Positions 20,363 through 31,553 are shown, counted from the stretch's first letter. The stretch: 64,000 bases of DNA from Limonium bicolor (GCA_023374045.1 CM041776.1:480569925-480633924), one strand, 5' to 3'. Notes: generated from the letters alone by a model not told the origin. Numbers and translations are program-made.

Positions 20363-23300
20363 ATGGAGCGTGACTGGATGTATGGTGATAGAGGCGAACA
20401 TTTTGACAAAATGCTGAAAGAGTTTTGCAAAGCTGCAGTGCAACACAAGGACAGGACAAAGGCGGAGAAAATTCCATGTCCTTGTGTTGATTGTGGTGTG
20501 GTTAGACATTATTCAAGCATCAACCTCGTACAACTCCATGTGAAGACCCGTGGTTTCATGCCACATTATACAAAATGGATTTTTCATGGAGAACGTGTTG
20601 AAGATAATGCTTCATCTTCCTACAGTCACGATCGGTGTAACTCAAGAACCGAGCAGACATTCGATACTACTAACGAGTCAGAACTCCCAAGCGCTTCCGG
20701 AGTCAATGTTGACAGTGAGTCGACTTATCATGATGAACAAATTGACGAGATGCTTGGTAACGTTGAGGATAACTTTGTCGACCGGCCGGATGAGTATCAA
20801 AGGTTGTTGGACGCATCCAAAACGGCGTTGTATCCTACTTGCACTAAGTACACGAAATTGACAGCTATATTGAATTTGTTCAACCTGAAGGGAAGATATG
20901 GATTGAGTGACAAAGGTTTCACGGCATTCCTCGAGCTGATTCATGATATGCTACCGGATGAGAACGGTCTCCCTACGACCACGTATGAGGCAAAGAAATG
21001 GGTGTGTCCAATGGGAGTAGAGTACAAAAAAATTCACGCGTGTCCAAACAACTGTGTGTTGTACAGGGGTGAATACGAACATCTGGACAATTGCCCAAAA
21101 TGTTCGTTGTCCCGGTATAAGCATAAAGATGGTGAGTACTCCTCCGTTCAAAAAAAGCCCTCCAGCAAAACTTGTTTGGTATTTGCCGATTATACCCAGA
21201 TTCAAACGGTTGTTTGCGAATCCGAAAGATGCAAAGAACTTACGATGGCATGCGAGGGTAGAAAGAGTGATGAGAAACTAAGACATCCAGCAGATGGGCC
21301 TCAGTGGAGAAACATCAATAGACGGTTCAAAGAACATTTCGGACATGAAGATAGGAATCTGAGGCTTGGGTTATGTACTGATGGAATGAACCCGTACGGC
21401 ACATTGAGTAGTCAACACAGTACATGGCCTGTTCTGCTAGTGATCTACAATTTGCCCTCATGGTTGTGTATGAAACGAAAGTACATCATGTTATCGCTCC
21501 TGATATCTGGTCCCAAGCAGCCAGGTAATAGCATTGATGTGTACCTTGCCCCTCTGATCGACGATCTGAAGCTATTGTGGAATGAGGGGACCGTGGTATA
21601 TGATGCTTATGCAAGAGAGAATTTCACGCTCAAGGCTTTGTTGTTCTGTACCGTCAATGACTTCCCTGCGTATGGGAACTTGTCCGGTTACACGGTTAAA
21701 GGAACATTTGCATGTCCCATATGCGAGGAAGACACTTGTTCGGACCGTTTAAAACATTGTGGGAAGAATGTTTATATGTGTCATCGACGTCTTCTCCCCG
21801 AAGATCACCCTTATCGAGTAACGAAGAGAAAGTTGTTCAATGGTCAAGCCGAAACTCGTGTGGCCCGTCTACCTCTGACCTCTGAGGAAGTGTACGAAAA
21901 GGTTAAGGACATTGTAAATGTATTTGGAAACACATCAAAACCGGCGAAAAACATTTGGAAAAAGTGTTCTATCTTTTGGGAACTACCTTATTGGCGTCAT
22001 CTTTCTGTGAGGCACTGCTTAGACATCATGCACATTGTGAAGAACGTTGGTGAGGCAGTGAGTGGGACTTTACTCAATATACCCGGCAAAACAAAAGACG
22101 GATTGAAAATCAGAAAGGACATGCAAACCATGGGTATACGAAAGGAGTTACACCCACAAGAGAATGGGAAACGAATCTACCTACCTCCTGCATGCTACAC
22201 GCTCTCAAAGGCTGAAAAGATTAGTTTCTGCAAATGTCTGTACTCGGTAAAAGTACCGTCTGGATACTCTTCAAACTGGAAGAACATTGTATCGATGAAG
22301 GATTTAAAACTTTTAGGCATGAAATCTCACGATTATCATGTACTGATGTTACATCTTCTTCCGGTCGCAATTCGAGGGATATTGCCATCTGATGTCAGAA
22401 ATGCTTTAACTCGGTTATGTTTCTTTTTCAACGCTGTGTGCTCCAAGGCAATTGACGTAACCTCTCTAGATGATCTACAACGTGAAATTGTTATCACTTT
22501 ATGTCAACTTGAGATGTATTTCCCACCATCTTTCTTTGATATAATGGTACATCTAATTGTGCACATCGTTCGAGAGATACAGTTCTGCGGTCCGGTATAC
22601 TTACGGTACATGTACCCTTTTGAACGGTACATGGGTATTCTGAAAAGTAGAATGAAGAATAGGTATCGACCAGAGGGGAGCATTGTTGAAGCAACAGTGA
22701 CTGAGGAAGTCACGGAGTTTGTGACCGATTATTTGAGTGAGGCAGAGTCTATTGGTATCCCAAAACCACGACACTATGGCAGGTTTAAGGGTAAAGGTGT
22801 TATTGGTAGAAAGATCGTGCAAGTTTCGCGTCTACTTATTCATCAAGCACATTTGTTTGTCTTACAACATCTTGAGGTTGTTGAACCTTATTTGGAAACC
22901 CATATGGTTGAGTTAAGGCATCAAAATCCTTTGAAAAACCACATTTGGCTGACAAAAGAACAAAACCGAGTTTTTATCCAATGGTTCAAAGATCATGTGT
23001 TGACATTAGCATCATCAGATCCAGAAGCTGTAAGCGAAGAGATCAGATGTTTGGCAATCGGACCTGAAACTAATATTACATCTTTTGAGGGGTATGATAT
23101 TAGTGGGTATACATACTACACTGCACGCCAAGATGCCAAATCGATAAACCAGAATAGTGGGGTAAAAATTGAAGCTGCTGCCACTGAGTACCACAGCGGT
23201 AACCGATCTCAACCAGTTAGTAATTGGTATTATGGTGTCATCGAGGACATCTGGGAACTAGACTATGACATTGATTCCTTTCTGTTGTTCCGGTGCAAGT

Positions 23301-23641
23301 GGGTGGACAACCGACGCGGGTACCAAAATGATGGAGGGCTTACCATGGTTGATCTTTCACGGTTACACGGTTATAATGATGATCAATTTGTTCTGGGAAA
23401 GGATTGCGAGCAAGTGTGGTATGTTGAGGATCCGAAAGACTGCAGATGGTCTGTTGTTCTTCCAGGAAGAAGGCCGGTTGTAATGGAAAATGAAAATGAG
23501 GATAACGATGAAAATGGGACTGTAGAGGAAACATCCTTGTTTCCTACTGGATTACCGGATTCGATTGATGATACTGAAAACGATTTGCTCTACGCACGAT
23601 CAGACCATGATGAGGGTGTTTGGGTAGAAAATATGAAATGA
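20363..23641 (+). CDS. CACTA transposase, Tnp2 type (Transposase_21 family)
   Basis: About 1092 residues, in one exon. The start is placed at ATG 20363 (MERDWMYGDRG), just after a splice-acceptor-like 'cacatgtag'; the related copy in this window begins at the same residue. Domains in order: N-terminal transposase-associated domain (residues about 1-75, with CPCVDC); Tnp2 core (about 320-520, LRLGLCTDGMNPYGTLSSQH, then SGPKQPGNSIDVYLAPLIDD and FACPICEEDTCSDRLKHC); DUF4218-like block (about 660-775, FFNAVCSKAID, MYPFERYMGILK); DUF4216-like block (about 955-1030, WYYGVIEDIWELDYD). The protein would bind the element's ends and catalyse cut-and-paste transposition in the nucleus. Although open throughout, residues about 264-298 read in a shifted frame: the conserved stretch present in the second copy is found here in the adjacent frame (21155-21256), bounded by a net -2 and a net -1 indel that cancel. 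The product may therefore be damaged, or the sequence slightly wrong. Confidence 0.92.
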   Translation: MERDWMYGDRGEHFDKMLKEFCKAAVQHKDRTKAEKIPCPCVDCGVVRHYSSINLVQLHVKTRGFMPHYTKWIFHGERVEDNASSSYSHDRCNSRTEQTFDTTNESELPSASGVNVDSESTYHDEQIDEMLGNVEDNFVDRPDEYQRLLDASKTALYPTCTKYTKLTAILNLFNLKGRYGLSDKGFTAFLELIHDMLPDENGLPTTTYEAKKWVCPMGVEYKKIHACPNNCVLYRGEYEHLDNCPKCSLSRYKHKDGEYSSVQKKPSSKTCLVFADYTQIQTVVCESERCKELTMACEGRKSDEKLRHPADGPQWRNINRRFKEHFGHEDRNLRLGLCTDGMNPYGTLSSQHSTWPVLLVIYNLPSWLCMKRKYIMLSLLISGPKQPGNSIDVYLAPLIDDLKLLWNEGTVVYDAYARENFTLKALLFCTVNDFPAYGNLSGYTVKGTFACPICEEDTCSDRLKHCGKNVYMCHRRLLPEDHPYRVTKRKLFNGQAETRVARLPLTSEEVYEKVKDIVNVFGNTSKPAKNIWKKCSIFWELPYWRHLSVRHCLDIMHIVKNVGEAVSGTLLNIPGKTKDGLKIRKDMQTMGIRKELHPQENGKRIYLPPACYTLSKAEKISFCKCLYSVKVPSGYSSNWKNIVSMKDLKLLGMKSHDYHVLMLHLLPVAIRGILPSDVRNALTRLCFFFNAVCSKAIDVTSLDDLQREIVITLCQLEMYFPPSFFDIMVHLIVHIVREIQFCGPVYLRYMYPFERYMGILKSRMKNRYRPEGSIVEATVTEEVTEFVTDYLSEAESIGIPKPRHYGRFKGKGVIGRKIVQVSRLLIHQAHLFVLQHLEVVEPYLETHMVELRHQNPLKNHIWLTKEQNRVFIQWFKDHVLTLASSDPEAVSEEIRCLAIGPETNITSFEGYDISGYTYYTARQDAKSINQNSGVKIEAAATEYHSGNRSQPVSNWYYGVIEDIWELDYDIDSFLLFRCKWVDNRRGYQNDGGLTMVDLSRLHGYNDDQFVLGKDCEQVWYVEDPKDCRWSVVLPGRRPVVMENENEDNDENGTVEETSLFPTGLPDSIDDTENDLLYARSDHDEGVWVENMK

Positions 23642-23779
23642 TTTATGTTTTTGTACGTGTCAGGTAATGTTGTTAGTAGAATGTAGACTGTAATATCATC
23701 TTAACTGTTATTGTTATGCATCATAGTATTTATGTTATGAGTTTAACTGATGAAAATGCTTTATGATTTTTTTTTGCAG

Positions 23780-26700
23780 TGGATGATCACCCTATAGATG
23801 ACCCCATTGGACGGCTTATCTCGACTGGAGAACCTGAGCCACAGCCGAATAGACCAAGTAAGCGGGTCACGAGAGGAGGAAAGAAGAAGAAGGACCAGGT
23901 AGCAGTACACGAGACTGAGGCTGGCCCCACAGCAGACCGAAGAGGAGTCGGTTGTGCCACCAGAGGCGAAGAAGCAGAAGAAAGAGGTGCAACACGTGGG
24001 CTGAAGGCTAACAAGGGCCCTCCTACAAAACCGGTCGACTTCAATCAATTCAACCAGCCCCATGGAAATTGGAAGAATGACTTCACCGCTTACGGTAGCC
24101 ATTTGGTGAAGTCATATTGCGACATAAACCACACCTGGAAGCAAGTGCCTCAATCATTGAAGGATACTATGTTTCAGCGTCTTCAGGTAAATCTCTACAT
24201 TATTACTATGATCTTTTGTGAAATAATAGAACATTTATGTTTACTTTACTAACTGAATGATCATGTACGTAGTCTCGTTTCTCCGTGGATCCCGCACTTA
24301 AAAACGATGTGCTATCAGCGATGTCGAAACAGTTCCGGGACCACAAGAATAAGTTGGCTGACAAGTACATCTACAAGATGCCTACTCCAGAAGATCCAGA
24401 TGAGCCAGATCATGGTGGAGACGGTGTGAGACCACCATGGGAGGTTTACGAGGGCATAACAGAAGAGCAATGGCTACAATTTGTTGAGAGGCGTCACACA
24501 CCGGAGTTCCAGGTGCACTTTATTGTCATACATACATAAATTAATCTTAATTTCTTATGTTTTTTGTGTTCAATTTCACTTAACATGATCCCATTAATTT
24601 ATGCAGGCTCTCCGTGCGAAACAACAAGCAAATGCTAAGAAGAATCTGTACCCTCACCACTTAGGTGGAAAAAGTATTGCTCAAAGGGTACCAGAATGGG
24701 AGCAAAAGGGATATCTGCCCACGGATGGCTCATTGGATGCCAGTGGCAGAAGAATGAAAGTGTGGGAGTTAAGCCACATTCCGAAGAACTCTACTCCCGA
24801 AAATCCTCAATATGATGAAGCCACGAGAGCAGTTATTGCTCAAATGGTAAGTGATATCATTTCATTTTCAGTCAAACTGTTCATTTCCTTTGTATATGAA
24901 CTTATGTTAAACTAATAACTGTATTTGTGTGTTATATTAGGGTGAATTAAGCTCTCAGCTCACCCAGGGCACCTGGACCTCACAGAGGAATGATGATCCT
25001 CTTACACGCGCTCTTGGTAAGAAGGATCATCCAGGTCGTGCCTTGGGTTTGGTGGGCACGTTGGTATCCGCCAGGCATTTGGCGCACCGGGTCCAGAATC
25101 ACCGGGACAGTCGATTAGCTACGAGGAGCACCTGAGAGCGTTGGCTGAGATGGAGCAGAGGATTACTCAGAACGTCGACGAGAGGATCGCTCAGGCTATA
25201 TCAAGGATTCAGCCACAGCAGCATGAAAGCCAAGAGGTTTCTCGACCACCAGTTGATCAGTCACCCATTCAGCAGCAGAATGCACCGGTAGTGAGAAGTA
25301 GTGTCCACTCGGCTGATCCGTTTCCCTATGCATCTCTACAGGTTAGACTACATTTCAATTGAGTACATGACGATTATGATTTTTAACTTGATCACTAATA
25401 TCATCATAGAAGAATTCTCAATTTTTATCTAAACAAGTTCCACATAACACTCAGGCACCCACTGAGTGCCATCTGTTTTTACAAATTGGAGTAGAAGAGG
25501 TCATGGTTGCATGGGGAAAACTTTTCCCCTCTCGTCCAAGTGATATTGTGCACGGTGAACCACTCCGACATTACCATGCACGAGTGCTTGTAGACGAATT
25601 TGTTGCAGAGCATGCTGACGTCGGTTTACCGGTGCCGGTCCCACAAAGACCTACCGTGCGTTCTGCACAAACTGCGACAGTGCAGTGGCCTGCACGATTG
25701 GTCAGACTCCCTGGGCAGGTATTACTCTTAACCGTTGCTATAAAACTATTGGTGTACCACCTTGCATCCATATACTTAATTAGACTAATATCATAGGATA
25801 TGACCCCACCGAAGACTGATAAGGGCAAAGGAAAAAGAATTGCCACACCTGTGCAATCAAAGGCATCCACAAATTTTGTGCTTAGACCTGCTTTGGTGGA
25901 GAAGAGAATATTGGCCGGCTTGTCGACCAATATGCAGATTCTGCATTCCTCGTTGTTGGTGCTACCACCGGATAGTGATTCCCTCATTGTGGAAGATCCC
26001 GAGCGGATATTTCACTATATAGTTCAAGGAGAAGATATACATCGATTTGGGATGTATATGTCCGACTTCGAGGAGTGCTTCAGGAGGGATTGGTTGAATG
26101 TGTCGATTATCAAGTCGGCCGCCATGTGAGTGACTTCTACCTTTTATATTTTGAATTCATTAATTGGTGATGAATTAGATGTTTGAATAAAAGTTAATGA
26201 CTAATGATATTGCCTCATAGGTGGGTGCATGATAAGGCGATCAATGTCTATCAAGATCAAGATTTGGATTCCTGTGTCCTGCTATGTGCAATGAAGTCCA
26301 GATGACAAGTGATCCGCAAGGCCTTATGCAATATATGACGAATGCCCTCTATGAATGTTCGAAAAGTCATTTATTATGCTGCCATATCATTCAGGGTATG
26401 ATATTTGACTATTTCTCTTAGTATTATCTAAAACATATAGTTTGTGTTAGTTGCTTAATGATTTCAACACATTGTGTAATTTGTGGACAGTCGACATTGG
26501 TCATTGCTTGTGCTGGTGATGGGGAAGCACCCACGAATCTTGCAATTTGACTCACTTGGTGCGGGTGCCAAGAGACCGAAGATCTCCACCGCAATACTGG
26601 GGTAATTATTTTGTTATCGTAAACAACAATTATTTTACATAACATTAACTGTTTCATAACTTGCTACTGATGCTTAAAACTATATATATTGCTGATGTAT

Positions 26701-27138
26701 ATAGTTCCATGAAGCTGCATTAAGACTCCAGGGTATAACAATGAAGAGTAACATCCCTTGGAACACTGTCAAGGTACTCTATTAATTGATAAATTTGTGT
26801 GATAATGTTTAAACTTGTTTATAACTGTCAATATGTGTGTTTGTATAGTGTCCGGTGCAGCCTGGGGGTCAGAATGTGGATACTATGTCATGAGATTCAT
26901 GAGTGACATAGTAGGAGCGGCGAACCTTTTACCAGAGCACTCGTTAGACATGGTAACATTCTTTGAAAGTTTCAGTTATGCTCTTTACATGTTGTTAGAC
27001 TTGTACGTTTTAGATTAATGTTCATTTTTTTTCAAGGCTTACGAACAAGTGTTCAAAGGTGGTCAGTATGATGATGCTCAAATTGTTGAGATGCTTGAGG
27101 AATGGTCGGAGTTCGTCTGCACAAGTTTAATGAATTGA
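23780..27138 (+). pseudogene. CACTA accessory gene: Transposase_24-like region fused to Ulp1-like C48 protease, multi-exon, frame breaks
   Basis: This is the usual second gene of plant CACTA elements. Exons set by phase-consistent GT-AG junctions: about 23780-24186, 24273-24512, 24607-24846, 24941-25341, 25410-25718, 25797-26125, then 26221-26395, 26491-26601, 26705-26773, 26849-26952 and 27037-27138 (stop TGA). The first part is basic (RPSKRVTRGGKKKK), then WKNDFTAYGSHLVKSYCDIN, KNKLADKYIYKM and TRALGKKDHPGR, typical of the plant En/Spm accessory transposase family (Transposase_24). The second half has the C48 protease signature: H in RHWSLLVL, D in ILQFDSLG, Q in CPVQPGG and C in SECGYYVMRFM. 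The frame breaks by single bases in exon 4 (about 25040), exon 7 (about 26270), exon 10 (G-run near 26862), and apparently at the exon 7/8 and 8/9 joins. The true start codon is unclear; the acceptor 'ttttgcag' before 23780 implies an upstream exon. Confidence 0.78.
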
Positions 27139-27456
27139 TGATCATGAAGATGTTTTGCTAACTTTTTCGAGTATGTAAATATAACTCTGTACACTTGTGG
27201 ATGGTGTAATGGTAGATTTGAATTGTAATGGTGTTTTTTATTTGTATTGAAAGTGTGAAAGTAAGTGTAATTGCATTGGTTTTGTTAACTCTCAAATTGT
27301 GGTGCGTCGTTGGTATTAATTGGGAGCTTTTATAACTTTTTAAATGTGTGCTGGAGCTCCCTGTATGGATGAAGCATTATTACAGGTCTGATTGAATCAA
27401 ATGTGGTGAATATATATATATAAGCTGGGATGGAAAAAAACAAAAAAAAATATACC

Positions 27457-27765
27457 TATCTCGGCGGTTCTTAGAGAACAACCGCCGAGATAGGCCCCTG
27501 TGAGATTGACCATGGGTCTATCTCGGCGGTTGTTCTCTAAGAACCGCCGAGATAGACTCATGGTCAATCTCACACACGGTCAATCCCAGGGGCCTATCTC
27601 GGCGGTTGTTCTCTAAGAACCGCCGAGATAGGTACATCTAGTTCGGCGGTTTACAACCGCCGAAATAGGTGCTCACACCTATTTCGGCGGTGCTCATTTC
27701 GGCGGTTCACAACCGCCGAAATAGGCCCATTGGAACCGCCGAAATAGGCCTTTTTTCTACTAGTG
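27457..27765. repeat. Right subterminal repeats of the CACTA element, including a very long hairpin
   Basis: Copies of CTATCTCGGCGGTT and its complement alternate, then the outermost copies switch to CTATTTCGGCGGTT. The stretch 27457-27634 is one large inverted repeat: the left arm (27457 to about 27530) is mirrored by about 27537-27634. The right arm carries a short extra direct repeat of 'cggtcaatcc' type. The inner 27500-27573 hairpin has 32-bp arms with a single mismatch. Confidence 0.8.
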
Positions 27766-28160
27766 CCTGTCCGTGGCCCCGGACTTTACAATTTTCTGTT
27801 TTCTTGTTAATTCGACTTTTATTTCATATAGGTTAACTGGGGTCCGTGGTCTCGGACATTAGGTCCGTGGCTACGGACGGAAACAAAATTTGACCTAATT
27901 CTGCCTCCGAAACCCTAGTTTAGGTAATTTTAATTTCCACTTTAATTTTCTGTCAAAAAACATTAAAAAATAAAAAACAGAAGCGCGCACCTAGGTTAAA
28001 AACAACTTTGTAGAAAGCCGTAATTGAACCAAGTAGAGGAAAAATGACCTAGGAAGGGTAATGAAAGTAATTTGAACCCTAATTAAGTCGAATATCAAGC
28101 CCCCGAACCCGAACTCTCCTTCCTAATTTGATCTAGGTTAAAATTAGGTGGCGACTCATA
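27766..28160 (+). mobile_element. Possible Tat/Ogre-type LTR end with primer-binding-like site
   Basis: The phrase GGTGGCGACTC at about 28149 resembles the tRNA-Arg-type primer-binding site (TGGCGACTCC...) of plant Tat/Ogre Gypsy elements. The preceding sequence (aaaccctagttta, ccctaattaag, gatctaggttaaaatta) looks like the end of such an LTR. The left side is cut by the CACTA terminus. This rests on a short motif only. Confidence 0.28.
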
Positions 28161-29990
28161 ATAGGTTCCAGTGAGCTAGCTTAGGTTTTAATAATTATTG
28201 TTATATGACATAGTTATTAATCTTAGGCTATAAGTGGACCTAAAACCCGATTAGATCCCAATCAAGTTAATCCACATAGGATAGGGTTTAAAATCGAGGC
28301 TCACAGAGTGGTCCTTTCCAAATCCACTGTTCCTTACTTAAGGTATCTGCTATCATATAGCTTTATCTTTTCTCCTCGCGTATTTACGCGTTTATGTCCA
28401 TATCATCTGGTAGATTTCCTCTGGATTGCAAGAGTTTACTCGATCCTTATGAGGGTTCTACATATTATCCGTCCATAACGGGTTTTCCTGTTTCTTCTAT
28501 TTTTTTTGGGTTCCTGTCCTTGAATTGTTTCCCTGTCTTCACTGTATACTGTCTACTGTTCTCTGTTTAAGGTTCTTTTTTTTCTAGCCCGTTGGTTTAA
28601 CTGCGGCTCTTCTCTCCATCTTCGTGGTAATATGTCTTACGGTCCGTAGTACGGAGTTGACTACTTCTCGTGTTCCTAACACTACTTGTCTACTTGCATG
28701 GGGTACCGTACTGATACATTACTACTTACCCGACTAACTCATAAATAAGTCTGTCAGGCCCACATGCTCCCAACGGAGTGCGGTCATCCCATGTCTCGTT
28801 TAGTAAACTGGTAATGTCTGTCACACGGTTTTGTGAAGTATTCTGTTGTCAATCTCCCTTTGATGGATATCCCCTTTTTTTTTTCTTCTTCTTTTTTTTT
28901 GTCTTCTTTTTGCTTCTGTTTTTTTGTCTAATAGTTCGTGTTATCGGTTATCCTGTAATAAGTGTTATTGCCTTTGTGGCATCAGTGGTAATTCGTGCCA
29001 TAGACTGGTATTATTCAACTTGGTGTAAGTAAAATCCGTGCTATATTAGCAAACTTGTTTCTCCTTTTTTTTTTGATCTCATTGAGTACAACACAATTTT
29101 CCTTTTTCTCCCTTATTTTTTTATCATATCTCATCCAAAGTTCATATATGTCCCCTCATCCATGTAATTGGATGCATTGCAGATTGCATAATAGCTTGAG
29201 CAACTTGGCTCTTCACTTTCCAACCATCCTCACTGACGGTGGTGCATCTACAAGGGTATGCTTGTCCACGAGGACTAAACATGTATCACTAGTAGTGATT
29301 AGCATTTAAATGTGGGTATACACTGGTGGTATTTGGCTAATAAGCCATGTCTGAAAATTCCCAACAATTTAAACTGGTGTGGTTTACAGTCATAGTGGCT
29401 GTATAGTTTCCCCAGTTGCAGTGGTTGGACTAACGGTCCTTCCATAGTTGCATAAGTTTCTAATCTCAAGGTTTGTATGAAAAAGTTTGAAAACATTTTT
29501 TTTATAAAAGGTTAAAAGAGTAGTAGTTGTTGTAGTTGCATTTGCAGTAGCTGTTACTGTTGCTGTCGCTGCACTTGCTGTAGCAAGTGCGCAAGGCAGA
29601 TGGAAATTTCAGTAGTTTATTGTCATAGCGCTTGCAATAGCAAGTGCGCCATGCAGGTGGAAATTCTGGTTCAGTAATTCCCGGTCTCATTGACTCTTCA
29701 TCATTTGAGTATCGCTACATGGTAATGTAAGCATTAACATCCTGTTCATATATATCCGTCAAGGTTTAAAGTTTACTCGCATCAAGTTCACAAATCTAGT
29801 CTCCAATGTCATACAGAAGGCGAGTGGTCAATGACACACTCCCACGTAATCATAACATGTTTCTTTCTAACATCCCAAGTAAGCACACCACATAGTAAGT
29901 AAACAAAGTCTTCCACCAGCGGTCTCATGGAGTTAGGGTATTCATGCCCTATCTACTCCTTTGCCTTTATAGGCTCCAGCATCAGTAGAT
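28161..29990 (-). mobile_element. Non-coding internal region of a minus-oriented Gypsy-like element
   Basis: 28635-28860 is clearly related to 52720-52915: 'ggtccgtag(t/a)acggag(t/c)tgactacttc', 'tggggtacc' and 'gagtgcggt' recur in the same order. A 'ctgcacttgc(t/c)gt(a/g)gcaagtgcg' block at about 29570 matches 53268. The stretch is therefore a diverged relative of the interior of the tandem element at 44466-64000. Poly-T and CTT tracts at 28869-28930 are low complexity. No protein is encoded. Confidence 0.6.
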
Positions 29991-30059
29991 GTCTGGCCAT
30001 CCTGACCGCCTCGTGGTACTCCAGATCCTCCAGCTGAGGTCTTCTACGTATTCTTTGGT

Positions 30060-31341
30060 GGCCTGTAATTACGGCTCTCTGGGTTCATCCAGTATTCAAA
30101 TTCCCTATGGCCTTCTTTGTGGCAGCACCGACATTCGACTTTGCGGCCTTCGCAGTCGACCCCAGGATGGTCTTTCCCACAACGCTTACAGTAAAAGTGG
30201 CGCTGGGGCTGTCCGGTGCCTGATGGTAGTATTTAAGTTTAAGTTAAAATCTAGCGGTATAAAGGTTAAGGTTACAATTTAATTTAAGAGGTAGGTGTTC
30301 TCACCCTTAGGAGGTGGGGATCTCAGAGGCTTAGCATCTATAGCTGGGCCGGTCAACCGAAGGATGGGCTCTTTCCCTTTCTTTCCCTGGTGACCCTGCT
30401 GTCCTTTCTTAAAGAATTTCTTGTTAAAGGTTTCGGGTCAGCATTCCTAAAGGTATTTAATATGGTAAACAATTTAGAATGGGATAAGTCCTTACTTCCA
30501 CTTCTTCTGGCTATTGCCTGAAGATGCTCCTCCATCCTCAGACTCTCCTTCGGGGTTCTTTCTCTTCTTTGCCCCAAGAGTCTCTTCCCGAGTCTGGAGC
30601 ATTAGCTCCGTCCTCGAGGCAGCCTCATAACACTCCTGGAATCTCCTTGGTAAGTTCTCACAAAGTTAATTGGTAATGTAGTAAGTAAAGAATTTCATGG
30701 CTTTCATGTTAGTACTTGGATGGTAGTGTAGAGGGTAGCACCCATCGCCATCTGAATGCGAAATAATAGTCCTCCCCGGAACTTATCGACCTTCACGGTC
30801 TCTGAGTAATCCACACCGGGAATGGAGTCCAGTGAACCAATGAATCGAGTGTAATACTCATCCACGGTCAGACCTCCTTGGGTCAGTGTCTCTGACTCCT
30901 GGCGCTTCTTCTTTGTGAGATGTGCTGGGTAGTACTTCCCTCTCAGCAACTCGACAAAGGCAGCCCACGAAAAGTCGGGCGTAGCCAGGTGATGGTCCTG
31001 ACCAACCTCCACCAAGTTCTGGCTGCATCCTTCAGATGGAAAGCAGCAATGGCGACCCTCTTGTCGTCAGGTACTTGTAAGGCTTCAAATGCTTTCTCAT
31101 GTTCAACGATGTAACGCTCCAAAGCTACAGGGTCTGGTTCCCCAGAATATGTAGGTGGTCGGGTCTCTGTAACTGACTTCAGCTAGTTCGTTTCCCTGGG
31201 CTGTGGCGGGTGGGCTGGTGCTCCTCCTATCTGAGTACCCAGCTGTGCAAGAGCGGCTGTAACCGTCTCAGCAACTCCTGTAATGCCGGGGTCACCGCCT
31301 CCACCTCTTCCAGTACCACGCCCTCTAGTTCCACCAGACAT
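30060..31341 (-). pseudogene. Gypsy-like gag pseudogene with two zinc knuckles
   Basis: Starts at ATG 31341 (MSGGTRGRGTGRGGGG), about 210 bp inside the primer-binding site. It then reads LERYIVEHEKAFEAL, VAIAAFHLKDAARTWW and the retrotransposon gag core DFSWAAFVELLRGKYYP, TVDEYYTRFIGSL. A charged tail (ETLGAKKRKNPEGESEDGG) and a basic KKGQQGHQGKKGK stretch follow. It ends in two knuckle-like motifs, CKRCGKDHPGVDC and CRCCHKEGHREFEY (the last Cys replaced by Tyr), at about 30095-30195. Defects: an in-frame TAG after PPQPRETN (about 31181), a frameshift after RTWW (about 31010), and interruptions near 30650-30718, 30440-30508 and 30205-30300. Some interruptions have GT...AG edges, so they could be introns or simple decay. 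No protease, reverse transcriptase or integrase follows. Confidence 0.72.
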
Positions 31342-31553
31342 CTGTAGTACAGTATGTCACATAAATACTCGGTAAATTACCGTACACAACCAATGGATAT
31401 TAAGTTGCCTTAAGGCTAACCTGTCACGCAATTTGCGTTACTAGACACAATATCTCTTAAGACGAATCATCTTGTACTTCCCAAACGTTTCCCATAGTTT
31501 CCCAAGTCCTAAGCTCACTGTCTTAACCTATTATCTCGTCAGAGCGGTACTCC

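Larger units (their letters stand above)
17576..27765 (+). mobile_element. Complete CACTA (En/Spm) transposon, 10.2 kb, 'CGGCGGTT' family
   Basis: It begins CACTAGTACAAAAAACG and ends TTTTTTCTACTAGTG; the right end reversed is CACTAGTAGAAAAAAGG. Both ends carry inverted copies of a subterminal motif, TATTTCGGCGGTT on the left and outermost right, and TATCTCGGCGGTT further in on the right. Between them are a leader region, a Tnp2-type transposase (20363-23641) and a multi-exon accessory gene (about 23780-27138), the standard layout of autonomous plant CACTA elements. The 3 bp outside the left end (AGA) and right end (CCT) do not match. The left flank is Copia integrase and the right flank is other retroelement sequence, so the element or its surroundings were rearranged after insertion. 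Confidence 0.88.

Noticed and set aside
29055..29309. 84-aa frame with a hydrophobic start at 29055
   Set aside because: It is T-rich low-complexity sequence inside a retroelement interior, with no family resemblance.
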